DNA of 24,706 nucleotides from a virus, in the IMG/VR virus record IMGVR_UViG_3300029939_000041, positions 1-24,706 of that record; one strand, written 5' to 3'. The translations under genes and the position numbers were made by a program. Each line of letters starts with the position of its first letter. Within the stretch, counting starts at the first letter, position 1. The notes beneath the pieces were generated by a model. That model was not told the origin of the DNA. It saw only the letters and a program-made list of their open reading frames with translations, and ran no database searches. Below, in pieces: positions 1 to 6,306 of the stretch.

Positions 1-29
1 TTTAAAAAATCATAAAAATGAGGTGAATT

Positions 30-185
30 ATGAGTATTAACTTTAAAGAAGTTTATGGAGATAGAATTTTAGAAATAAATAAACAGATTAGAGCTGCAGT
101 TAAAAATAAAAAGTGGAAAGAAGTAGCAAAGCTTGAAGCTGAAAAAGTAGATTTACAAGAAAGAATAAGCAAAATGGAGGGTTAA
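30..185 (+). CDS. Small hypothetical phage protein (51 aa)
   Basis: An ATG at 30 follows a GAGGTGA ribosome binding site at about 20-26 and opens a 51-codon frame ending with TAA at 183-185. The product starts MSINFKEVYGDRILEIN and is rich in Lys and Glu. Its second half (about residues 12-50) has the alternating charged and hydrophobic pattern of a helix or short coiled coil. The stop lies 2 bp before the antirepressor ATG, and the antirepressor's ribosome binding site (GGAGGG, about 176-181) lies inside this gene's last codons, so the two are probably translationally coupled. I do not recognise a family. The good ribosome binding site and tight packing argue that it is real. Confidence 0.6.
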   Translation: MSINFKEVYGDRILEINKQIRAAVKNKKWKEVAKLEAEKVDLQERISKMEG

Positions 186-187
186 GA

Positions 188-943
188 ATGAATGAATTAA
201 TAAAAATAACAACTGGTGAGAATGGTGAAAAATTAGTTAGTGCTAGAGAATTACATGAGTTTTTAAATGTAAACAGTAAATTTAACGATTGGATCACTAA
301 TAGAATAAATAAGTATGAGTTTGAAGAAAGTATGGACTATACTAAAATTTTAGTACAGTGCAACAGAGGACAAAATGAATATGATTATATAGTAATAGCA
401 GATGTTGCTAAAGAATTAGCTATGGTAGAAAATAATGAAAAGGGTAAAGAAGCAAGAAAGTATTTCATAAATGTAGAAAATAATTACAAATATGAATTAC
501 TTAAAATCCAAGATAAAGCATATAGAAAAATTGGACAACTTCAAATGGAAGTACAAGCTCTTAAAGAAAGAATACCAAGACCAGTTTTAATTGCTAAAAG
601 AGAAATAGATGTAATTGCTCTATTTAATTATATAAATGAATTATCAGGTGATGGATTATTATTTGATGAAATGTATTATAAAATTGATAGAACGAAAGGA
701 TCTCTTTCAATTGATATAAGAAAAACATATAAAGTATTGAGAGAAAAGTATAAAGATATAGAAATGTTTGAATCTCAACCAATTGCAATAGAAAGAGCCT
801 TGGATAAACAGAATTTCTGTTATGGAACTAATTTTATAACAAAGTTAATGAATGATAAATATGAAATGTATCCAACTCATGTTGCAATAATAGATATTGA
901 AAAATTAGAAGAAGTAGGAGCTTGTATTGATAATTTACATTAG
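188..943 (+). CDS. AntA/AntB-type phage antirepressor
   Basis: This 251-aa protein has an N-terminal AntA/AntB-type antirepressor domain (about residues 8-90). The region contains LVSARELHEFLNV, a W at about 35, and the segment ending in GKEARKYFINVE, all characteristic of the family. Such proteins inactivate or bypass the phage repressor in related phages. A charged helical linker (about residues 98-130) leads to a C-terminal domain of about 115 residues that I do not recognise; it does not look like the common KilAC or ANT C-terminal domains. The gene lies directly before the late regulator, with an AGGAGGG ribosome binding site next to its stop. The N-terminal assignment is fairly sure; the target of the protein is not visible. 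Confidence 0.8.
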   Translation: MNELIKITTGENGEKLVSARELHEFLNVNSKFNDWITNRINKYEFEESMDYTKILVQCNRGQNEYDYIVIADVAKELAMVENNEKGKEARKYFINVENNYKYELLKIQDKAYRKIGQLQMEVQALKERIPRPVLIAKREIDVIALFNYINELSGDGLLFDEMYYKIDRTKGSLSIDIRKTYKVLREKYKDIEMFESQPIAIERALDKQNFCYGTNFITKLMNDKYEMYPTHVAIIDIEKLEEVGACIDNLH

Positions 944-956
944 GAGGGAATAATAA

Positions 957-1403
957 GTGGAAGAAAATAAGTTTAAGAAAACAGAGTATACTCTATATAA
1001 TTATAAAAGTTTGGATATAAAAATTAAAAATATAGATATTGACATAGATAATTTAGAAAATGACATATCATGTGCAGGTGTATCATGGGAACAAAGACCA
1101 AGTCCAACTAATGCATTTAGTTCATGTGTTGAAAATGAATCTATTAAAAGGGAAGAAAGAATTCCAGAGCAAATACAAAATCTAAAAGCAAAGAGAAAAT
1201 ACAATGTAGATTTAAAAACTAAGATTGATGGAGCATTAGATCGGTTACCAAGTGATGAATTAAAATTAGTTGAGCTAAGATATTTCAGTAAAGATAAAAA
1301 ACAATGGATAGAGATAGGCAATAAGTTGGGATTTGATAAAGACTATTGCACCAAATTAAGAAATAAGATAGTAGACAAGCTTAGTGAATTAATATATCCA
1401 TAA
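957..1403 (+). CDS. Sigma-70 region 4-like (ArpU/Xpf-type) late transcription regulator
   Basis: Start is GTG at 957, 8 bp after AGGAGGG (942-948). The 148-aa protein has a Lys- and Asp-rich N-terminal half and a C-terminal sigma-70 region 4-like helix-turn-helix (about residues 95-145). There, LPSDELKLVELRYF is followed by KQWIEIGNKLGF and a recognition-helix-like segment around DYCTKLRNKIV. This arrangement is typical of ArpU/Xpf-like regulators, which sit at the end of the early region in Firmicute phages and turn on late genes. Just downstream is an array of 11-bp-spaced octamers and a promoter, the likely target. A cluster of Cys, Trp and Pro residues at about 38-60 is unusual and unexplained. 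The direct DNA target is inferred from position only. Confidence 0.75.
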   Translation: MEENKFKKTEYTLYNYKSLDIKIKNIDIDIDNLENDISCAGVSWEQRPSPTNAFSSCVENESIKREERIPEQIQNLKAKRKYNVDLKTKIDGALDRLPSDELKLVELRYFSKDKKQWIEIGNKLGFDKDYCTKLRNKIVDKLSELIYP

Positions 1404-1408
1404 AACAG

Positions 1409-1449
1409 TACAGTTCAATAACAGTTATATAACAGTTACAAAACAGTTA
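1409..1449 (+). promoter_or_regulatory. Helically phased octamer array (candidate late-activator sites)
   Basis: Four near-identical octamers start exactly 11 bp apart: TACAGTTC at 1409, then AACAGTTA at 1420, 1431 and 1442. The outer part of the array is also a perfect 10-bp inverted repeat, GTTCAATAAC (1413-1422) and GTTATTGAAC (1446-1455). Spacing of one helical turn puts all sites on one DNA face, as expected for cooperative binding by a regulator. The array ends 9 bp before a -35-like hexamer. The regulator encoded immediately upstream is the obvious candidate ligand, by inference. Confidence 0.6.
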
Positions 1450-1458
1450 TTGAACGAT

Positions 1459-1487
1459 TTTACAGTGAAAATACATGCTATTATTGT
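1459..1487 (+). promoter_or_regulatory. Candidate late promoter
   Basis: TTTACA at 1459-1464, a 17-bp spacer and TATTGT at 1482-1487. The -10 is weak (4 of 6 matches), which fits a promoter that needs an activator bound at the adjacent octamer array. Transcription would run into terS and the late operon. Confidence 0.5.
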
Positions 1488-1506
1488 ATTATAGAAGAAA
1501 GCAAAG

Positions 1507-1540
1507 GGCACTTACTTATTAAATAGTAGGTGTCTATTTT
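1507..1540 (+). terminator. Hairpin of the recurring junction family (GGCACTTACT type)
   Basis: GGCACTTACT (1507-1516) pairs with AGTAGGTGTC (1525-1534) over 10 bp with two G-U pairs and an 8-nt loop, followed by a T-rich tract and an ATG at 1542. Only four consecutive Ts follow, so termination may be partial. The rest of the interval up to 1705 has an orphan AAGGAG (about 1594-1599) with no start codon after it and a short GTTCA/TGAAC palindrome (1665-1681); I see no gene there. Confidence 0.45.
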
Positions 1541-1705
1541 AATGCATAATATTAGCTTATATAAAGCTTTTATTTTAAAAGGTAGAAGTACTTAAGGAGA
1601 TAAATATAATTTAACAGTAGGGATAAGAGATAGGTAAAAACTAAATAATAATATAAATATAATAGTTCAAACAATATGAACATATGAATGAGAGGTGAAT
1701 ATATA

Positions 1706-2137
1706 ATGTTAACTCAACAACAAAAGGAATGTATAGAATACTTATCAGTTGGAACTATGATTATACAAGAGATTGCAGATAAAATTGGTTGCACATCTAG
1801 AGTTATTTATAAGTGGAAGAACAATCAAGAATTTAAGGCGGAGCTTGACAAGTGTTCACATGAATTTCAATCTGGGATAATTGATGAAGCCAATAGCCTA
1901 TTGGTTAATAAATTAGGTCAAGCAGTTAAGAACATATTAGATATAGCCAACGATAAGGATGCTAGTGAGAAGGTAAGGTTAGATGCCAACCAGTACCTCA
2001 TTAATCGTATCTTAGGCAATACTACAACTAAGATAGAACAGACTAATATAGATACTATAGGCAAGAATACTGATGTAAATATAGATGATATGTTGAATGA
2101 GATCAAAGAAGACAATGTGATTCCACTTGCCAAATGA
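1706..2137 (+). CDS. terS: Terminase small subunit (phBC6A51-like HTH)
   Basis: The ATG at 1706 is chosen over an upstream in-frame ATG at 1688 because AGAGGTGA (1691-1698) lies 7 bp before it and would fall inside the longer version. The 143-aa product starts MLTQQQKECIEYL and has an N-terminal helix-turn-helix (about residues 18-45: IQEIADKIGCTSRVIYKWKN), as in the phBC6A51 helix-turn-helix family of small terminases. The middle (about 60-105) is helical, suited to oligomerisation. The small terminase binds phage DNA at the packaging start site and hands it to TerL. Normally terL follows directly; here a recombinase cassette of about 1.2 kb lies between them. Confidence 0.75.
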   Translation: MLTQQQKECIEYLSVGTMIIQEIADKIGCTSRVIYKWKNNQEFKAELDKCSHEFQSGIIDEANSLLVNKLGQAVKNILDIANDKDASEKVRLDANQYLINRILGNTTTKIEQTNIDTIGKNTDVNIDDMLNEIKEDNVIPLAK

Positions 2138-2168
2138 TAGTATCGAAAAGTATACCTAATGATACTAT
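2137..2168. other. Candidate serine-recombinase crossover site (32-bp symmetric palindrome)
   Basis: Outer arms ATAGTATC (2137-2144) and GATACTAT (2161-2168) are perfect inverted repeats. The central GTATAC (2150-2155) is itself palindromic and shares the same centre of symmetry (2152/2153). The 32-bp total and a symmetric central AT dinucleotide resemble crossover sites of small serine recombinases (res site I, hix, gix). It overlaps the last base of the terS stop and lies about 210 bp before the recombinase gene, where resolvases usually have their sites. Function is inferred. Confidence 0.45.
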
Positions 2169-2236
2169 TGATATAGCAACGTATTCAATGGGTTTGCAAC
2201 CTATTAAATATTAATAAAAGGTATCAAAAATAAGTG

Positions 2237-2265
2237 TTGACATTATGAGACTATAAAGATATAAT
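2237..2265 (+). promoter_or_regulatory. Perfect-consensus sigma-A promoter for the recombinase cassette
   Basis: TTGACA (2237-2242), a 17-bp spacer and TATAAT (2260-2265) match the vegetative consensus exactly. It would give the recombinase gene constitutive host-driven expression independent of the phage late switch. The leader of about 100 nt contains a small hairpin, AGGTTC (2293-2298) with GAACCT (2306-2311), followed by a T-rich stretch, which might attenuate the transcript. Confidence 0.8.
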
Positions 2266-2378
2266 AAGAGTATGAAGAAAACCGGTGGGGGTAGGTTCTA
2301 ATTATGAACCTTCATTTTTATCGTCGCTAGGCTCCATAAAATTTTATTATATTTTTAAATCGAAGGAGAGTGGTCAAC

Positions 2379-3047
2379 ATGTTATATTTTGCATATCATA
2401 GAACATCTACTACAGACCAACATTTAGATAGAGGCCTTACAGAAATAAATGAGTTCATTGCTAAGGAAGGAATTACATTGATAAATAAGATTTATACAGA
2501 TCAATGTACTGGCAAGAATTTTGATAGACCTAATTATAAAAAGCTAATTGAAGATATGGATTTAATAAAACAAGCTAATCCAATAGAAGAAATAGCTTTA
2601 ATTGTTACTGAATTAGATAGACTTGGTAGAAATAAGCAACTTACTCTAAAAGAGATTTCTATACTTAAAGATAAAGGTATAAGGCTGATGGTTTTAGAAA
2701 TTCCAACAACATTAACTGATTATGCTACTTTTAAAGATAATAACATGGCCAAGATGATGATGGAAACAATTAATAATATGTTAGTTGAAATGTACGCATC
2801 CTTTGCTCAAGCTGAATTAGAAAAAAAAGAAAAAAGACAACGCGAAGGAATTTCAGCAAAAAAGGCCAGGGGTGAATGGGATGATTATGGAAGACCAAGA
2901 GCATTAGATTTTGAAAAATTCTCTAAGGCCTATAAAAGAGTTTTAGATGGTGAAATTAAACCTACTGAATGTATGAAACTTTTAGAAATGACTAAACCAA
3001 CTTATTACAGATATGCTAAAGAGTATAGTGAAAAGGTTGGTATATGA
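2379..3047 (+). CDS. Small serine recombinase (resolvase/invertase family)
   Basis: ATG 2379 follows GAAGGAGAG (2362-2370) by 8 bp; an in-frame GTG at 2370 overlaps that ribosome binding site and is rejected. The 222-aa protein begins MLYFAYHRTSTTDQHLDRG, with the expected catalytic serine at residue 10. It has the family motif ELDRLGRN at about residue 78, the long helix with QAELEKKEKRQREGI and the KARGEWDDYGRP segment that leads to the C-terminal DNA-binding helix-turn-helix (about 175-220). The length is typical of resolvases and invertases and much shorter than large serine integrases. It has its own consensus promoter and a palindromic candidate site upstream, and separates terS from terL. 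It could resolve dimers of an extrachromosomal prophage or invert a segment outside the window. Confidence 0.85.
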   Translation: MLYFAYHRTSTTDQHLDRGLTEINEFIAKEGITLINKIYTDQCTGKNFDRPNYKKLIEDMDLIKQANPIEEIALIVTELDRLGRNKQLTLKEISILKDKGIRLMVLEIPTTLTDYATFKDNNMAKMMMETINNMLVEMYASFAQAELEKKEKRQREGISAKKARGEWDDYGRPRALDFEKFSKAYKRVLDGEIKPTECMKLLEMTKPTYYRYAKEYSEKVGI

Positions 3048-3292
3048 GAATGAATAAAACATTAGTAAAAATGTTATTTGAATATAAAGATAAGCAATAT
3101 AACATTGAAGATATAATCCCAGATTATTTAGAAGAAGAAGTAGCAATATATTTATATGATGATGGTAATTATTCAGATGATTCGACTAGAGCTGATTTAA
3201 TTAGAAAGCAATATAGAAAAAATGAAATCCCGAATTTACCATTAGGTAGTGAGGAAATAGAATTAGTAAATATAGAAATAGAGTATCTATAA
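3044..3292 (+). CDS. Hypothetical protein coupled to the recombinase (82 aa)
   Basis: The ATG at 3044 overlaps the recombinase TGA in an ATGA arrangement, implying translational coupling; a second in-frame ATG at 3050 is possible. The product is acidic, with a Tyr- and Asp-rich stretch YLYDDGNYSDDS at about residues 36-47 and an acidic C-terminus. No family is recognised. Its coupling to the recombinase and presence within the same inserted cassette suggest an accessory or regulatory partner, but nothing in the sequence proves this. A hairpin of the junction family follows within 3 bp. Confidence 0.6.
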   Translation: MRMNKTLVKMLFEYKDKQYNIEDIIPDYLEEEVAIYLYDDGNYSDDSTRADLIRKQYRKNEIPNLPLGSEEIELVNIEIEYL

Positions 3293-3294
3293 CT

Positions 3295-3320
3295 AAGCAC
3301 TTACAAATGTAGGTGCTTTT
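3295..3320 (+). terminator. Junction-family hairpin after the recombinase cassette
   Basis: AAGCACTTAC (3295-3304) pairs with GTAGGTGCTT (3309-3318) over 10 bp with an AAAT loop, followed by TT and then ATCATG. It could end transcripts from the recombinase promoter. An eight-codon mini-ORF begins at the ATG at 3324. Confidence 0.5.
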
Positions 3321-3341
3321 ATCATGCAACAAAATATCCTA

Positions 3342-3492
3342 AAATTTTAAATTCATATAGAAAGGTGGTGTTATAGCAGCATGATATATTTTGACAATAA
3401 ACAATTTGATACAGAAATTTTAAATTCATATAGAAAGGTGGTGTTATAGCAGCATGATATATTTTGACAATAAACAATTTGATACAGAAATT
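3342..3492 (+). repeat. 73-bp tandem duplication of the terL translation start
   Basis: Bases 3342-3419 repeat as 3415-3492 with no mismatch, a period of 73 bp. Each copy carries the same GGTGGTG ribosome binding site, an ATG (3381 and 3454) and the first codons of TerL. As 73 is not a multiple of three, the upstream copy reads a 22-residue peptide that starts exactly like TerL and stops at TAG 3447-3449, 4 bp before the true ATG. It is either a recent duplication acting as a leader peptide or an assembly error. Confidence 0.9.
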
Positions 3493-4263
3493 AAATATGA
3501 GATATATTTATTAAAAAATTATTTAACTAAACATTATGATGAAGATACTGCTATAGCTCTACTTAAAAATAATAATTCTGATCTTGACAAATTAGCAAAA
3601 GCTTTAAGCGAAATTGATATAGAATTCTTTTGTTTATACTTCATGAGTGATACTTTTGTAGTTAAAGACACTAATGTAGCTAGACAACTTTCAAAAGGCC
3701 ATTATGAGTTATGGGATATTGCAAATGAGATATTTGTAGAAGATAAAAGAGACAAAGCTGCGATTATAGAACCAAGAGGATATGCAAAGACTACTATATT
3801 TGATATGGCTGTTAGTGTGTGGTTGCATTGTTATAAAAAATCTATATTTACTCTACTTGGTGCTAAAACTGATACAGATGCAACTCAATTCCTTGATTCT
3901 ATTAAGAAAGTATTTAATGAAAATGAAAAAATAATTAAATGCTTTGGTAAATTAATAGATATTAAGGCAATGAAGGTAAATGGCGAAAGATATACTGTTA
4001 ATGCGAATGAGGTTGAGTTTACTAATGGAACCTATATTAAAACCGTTGGTTCTGGAACATCTGTCAGAGGAGCCAATTGGGGAGGAATAAGACCAACAGT
4101 ATTTATTGGTGATGACTTTCAAGATGAAAAGAATATCCTTACTGATGCAGCAAGAGATAAACAATATTCTAAATGGACTAAGGAAATTGAAGAGGTTGGA
4201 GATAAAGCAGTTTATAGAAAAGGTGTAAAAGTTAAAGCCGCTACCAAGATTATTGCTATCGGT
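3454..4263 (+). CDS. terL: Terminase large subunit, exon 1 (ATPase part)
   Basis: Exon 1 gives residues 1-270 of a 586-aa TerL once the intron at 4264-5341 is removed. The ATPase motifs are visible: a Walker A variant EPRGYAKTT (106-114), Walker B VFIGDD (216-221), and IAIG (267-270), the first half of the coupling motif. TerL docks on the portal, pumps DNA into the prohead and cuts the concatemer. The exon ends after a complete GGT codon; unspliced mRNA would instead add five codons and stop at 4279-4281, losing the nuclease domain. The start is at the second copy of the 73-bp duplication, the only one in frame. The 5' exon ends in T, as group I splicing requires. Confidence 0.9.
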
Positions 4264-4334
4264 AGAATAGTGCCGATGTAAAATCGAGTAAAATCGGTGA
4301 AGGCTAAGCAATATTTATAATTAATGAATAATAT

Positions 4335-4363
4335 TTGATAAAACACTCAAAATGTGGTATAGT
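4335..4363 (+). promoter_or_regulatory. Candidate promoter inside the intron for the HNH gene
   Basis: TTGATA (4335-4340), exactly 17 bp, then TATAGT (4358-4363). It lies 33 bp before the endonuclease ATG and would allow the enzyme to be made independently of terL transcription. Internal promoters are known for some phage intron endonuclease genes. Confidence 0.5.
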
Positions 4364-4395
4364 TAAAATGTAGTATTTTAGGGGGGGGTTGTCAA

Positions 4396-5169
4396 ATGTT
4401 GATCAGTAAAAAAATAGAAATGGTTTGGTGTGGAGCGAATAAAAAATATTTCATTGATAAAGATTATAAATTTACTAAAATGGGTGAAAAATTTATTATA
4501 AACGTTACAGATTTAAAACCGAGAGCTAGTTTAGATGTTATTGTTAAATGCGATATATGTGGGGAAGAAAAAAAGACTAGATATTCTACATATACAAGAA
4601 GTAACGAATTAAATGGTGAATACAGATGCGATAAATGCTCTAGGATTAAAAAAGCTAAGTATACAGTGCACAGTATTGAAGAATATTTGAAAGAATATGG
4701 GTATGCTTTAGTAGATGATATGGGTTATCATAAAATGCACGATAAAATAAAAATGAGATGTTATAAAGGACATGAATATATAGCAGAGTTCAATTCTTTT
4801 AAAAGTGGGTATAGGTGTCCTCAATGTGAAAAGGAAAGATGGATGAAAGAAGGCAACCCAAGATATAATCCAAATTTATCGGAAGAAGAAAGAAAAGAAA
4901 ATGAAAGCCGACATAGCGAATATAACTATAGAAGATGGTTTAAAAATGTATTCAAAAGAGATAGATATACTTGTTGTATATGTGGTGTAAAAGGTAAGGA
5001 AATGAACGCACATCACTTAAATGGGTTTAGTGAATTTAAGGAAGATAGATATAAAGTAGAAAATGGAGTTACTTTATGTAAAGAGTGTCATGTAGAATTT
5101 CACAAAATATATAGATATGGGAATAACACTAAAGAACAATTCTATAAATTTATAAATAATGTATGCTAA
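4396..5169 (+). CDS. Intron-encoded HNH homing endonuclease
   Basis: This 257-aa protein starts 7 bp after a run of eight Gs that serves as ribosome binding site. In order: a zinc-binding region with CDICGE (about residue 54) and CDKC (about 78); a second CxxC pair around RCPQCEKE (about 140) followed by GNPRYNPNLSEEER, a motif seen in phage HNH endonucleases; and a C-terminal HNH domain with CCICG (about 194), AHHLNGF (about 205), an Asn in NGVTLCKECH and a final FH. Enzymes of this type cut intronless alleles of the host gene so that repair copies the intron across. Its TAA stop (5167-5169) lies next to the P4 strand, so the ORF and ribozyme core nearly overlap. Confidence 0.92.
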   Translation: MLISKKIEMVWCGANKKYFIDKDYKFTKMGEKFIINVTDLKPRASLDVIVKCDICGEEKKTRYSTYTRSNELNGEYRCDKCSRIKKAKYTVHSIEEYLKEYGYALVDDMGYHKMHDKIKMRCYKGHEYIAEFNSFKSGYRCPQCEKERWMKEGNPRYNPNLSEEERKENESRHSEYNYRRWFKNVFKRDRYTCCICGVKGKEMNAHHLNGFSEFKEDRYKVENGVTLCKECHVEFHKIYRYGNNTKEQFYKFINNVC

Positions 5170-5341
5170 TACCGAGGTAATTCTTTAGATTACGAAAGGC
5201 TAAAGAACACCGTAGAGCGTAGAGGGTGAATAAATATAATCCCTCCAAGAGTATTCGACAGCCTTTTGGTTGAAAATGTACGCCGAACTTATAGGAAACT
5301 ATAAGAACATAGGGATAAAAAGCCTTATGGATAACAAATTG

Positions 5342-6292
5342 ACTATATTGCATATTGATTGCCTTATGAGTAGATTAAGTAGAAATGGTGATTATTATAC
5401 TATTTTAAGACGTGCTATAATTCTCGAAGCTGAACAAACTGTTGAGAGTATATTTGAAAGTGAACTATGGCTCCAATGTAAAGAGATTTATTTTAATGAA
5501 AAACTTAATAAAGATGAAAGAAAAGAGAAAGCAAAGCAATTCTATGAGGACCACAAAGAAGAAATGAAATTTGAAACCTGGTGGCCTGAAAAATGGGATT
5601 GCTTTAATGATTTAGCCATTAAATATTGGGAAAATCGTATAGCTTTTATGTCTGAGTTGATGAATGATGCCACAAGTATAGGTGAAAAATGGTTTAAATC
5701 TGTTTCTACAAGACCAAGTGCTGAGATTGAGGAATATACTTTTACTAAAACTATGCTTATTGTGGATCCAGCTTCAACTACTACTAAGAAAAGTGACTAT
5801 ACATTTATCGGTGCGGGTTCGGAAGCTACAAATGGATTCACTTATGTTCGTGATTTTATCATGAAAAGGCTTGAATATACTGAATACTGTAATAAAGTCA
5901 TTGAAATGTTAGAAAAACATGATGATATAACACATATTAAGATAGAAAAAAACACATATCAGGGGGCAGATGTTACAAAAATCAAAGAATTGATTGCTAA
6001 GCATCCAAAACTTAAGTTTAAAAGATATGAGTTTATCAATGAAATGCAAAGAAGAAATAAAGATGAAAAAATTAGTACTGTTATCGATCCAGTAAACAAT
6101 GGCCAGATCATATTAAATCAAGATTGCAAAGACTGTAAGGAAGTTGTAGATCAAATTAAAGACTTTCAAGGGCAATTATATACGTTGCATGATGATGCTA
6201 TTGATGCTATCGCAGAATTACAGAATGCATTAAAAGAAATAAAAGTTGTAAGTAAAATAACTTTATTAGATAGAAAATTATTAGGAATTTAG
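5342..6292 (+). CDS. terL: Terminase large subunit, exon 2 (nuclease part)
   Basis: Exon 2 gives residues 271-586 and ends with TAG at 6290-6292. It opens with TILHIDCL, which completes the coupling motif IAIGTILH begun in exon 1. The RNase H-like headful nuclease follows, with candidate metal-binding acidic residues D412 in MLIVDPAST, E472 in IKIEKNTYQG and D554/D555/D558 in LHDDAIDAIAE. These three acidic positions are the family signature. The same frame is open back to an ATG at 5270, but that part is ribozyme sequence (P8, P7, P9) and not coding; a standalone gene call from 5270 would be wrong. The portal gene starts 15 bp later. Confidence 0.92.
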   Translation, partial: TILHIDCLMSRLSRNGDYYTILRRAIILEAEQTVESIFESELWLQCKEIYFNEKLNKDERKEKAKQFYEDHKEEMKFETWWPEKWDCFNDLAIKYWENRIAFMSELMNDATSIGEKWFKSVSTRPSAEIEEYTFTKTMLIVDPASTTTKKSDYTFIGAGSEATNGFTYVRDFIMKRLEYTEYCNKVIEMLEKHDDITHIKIEKNTYQGADVTKIKELIAKHPKLKFKRYEFINEMQRRNKDEKISTVIDPVNNGQIILNQDCKDCKEVVDQIKDFQGQLYTLHDDAIDAIAELQNALKEIKVVSKITLLDRKLLGI

Positions 6293-6306
6293 GAGGTGAA
6301 ACTATA

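Larger units (their letters stand above)
4264..5341 (+). ncRNA. Group I self-splicing intron (IA-like) in terL
   Basis: Joining 4263 to 5342 restores the TerL frame in phase 0. Group I pairings can be read by eye. P1: exon ATCGGT (4258-4263) with GCCGAT (4272-4277), with a U-G pair at the splice site. P10: ATAGT (4267-4271) with ACTAT at the start of exon 2. P3: TCGAGTA (4284-4290) with TATTCGA (5252-5258). P4: TCGGT (4294-4298) with ACCGA (5171-5175). P6: GGT (5176-5178) with ACC (5209-5211), and P6a CTTTAG/CTAAAG. P7: GCGTA (5217-5221) with TACGC (5279-5283). P8: CAGCC/GGTTG (5259-5272). P9: CTTATAG, GAAA loop, CTATAAG (5288-5305). A GAGGG/CCCTC hairpin (5222-5245) between P7 and P3 fits P7.1 of subgroup IA. 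The intron ends in G (5341). The endonuclease ORF fills the P5 side. Confidence 0.93.

Noticed and set aside
1420-1449. CRISPR-like short repeats
   Set aside because: Units of 8 bp at 11-bp spacing are far too short for CRISPR repeats and spacers; an operator array fits better.
2370-2378. GTG start for the recombinase
   Set aside because: It overlaps the ribosome binding site and adds residues before the conserved N-terminal strand.
2379-3047. Phage integrase with attachment site
   Set aside because: Too short for a large serine integrase, and no attachment-like core or host gene end is visible nearby.
5270-5341. Open frame start (ATG 5270) in front of the second terminase part as a separate gene
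   Set aside because: These bases are the ribozyme P8, P7 and P9 region; there is no ribosome binding site and exon joining explains the frame.
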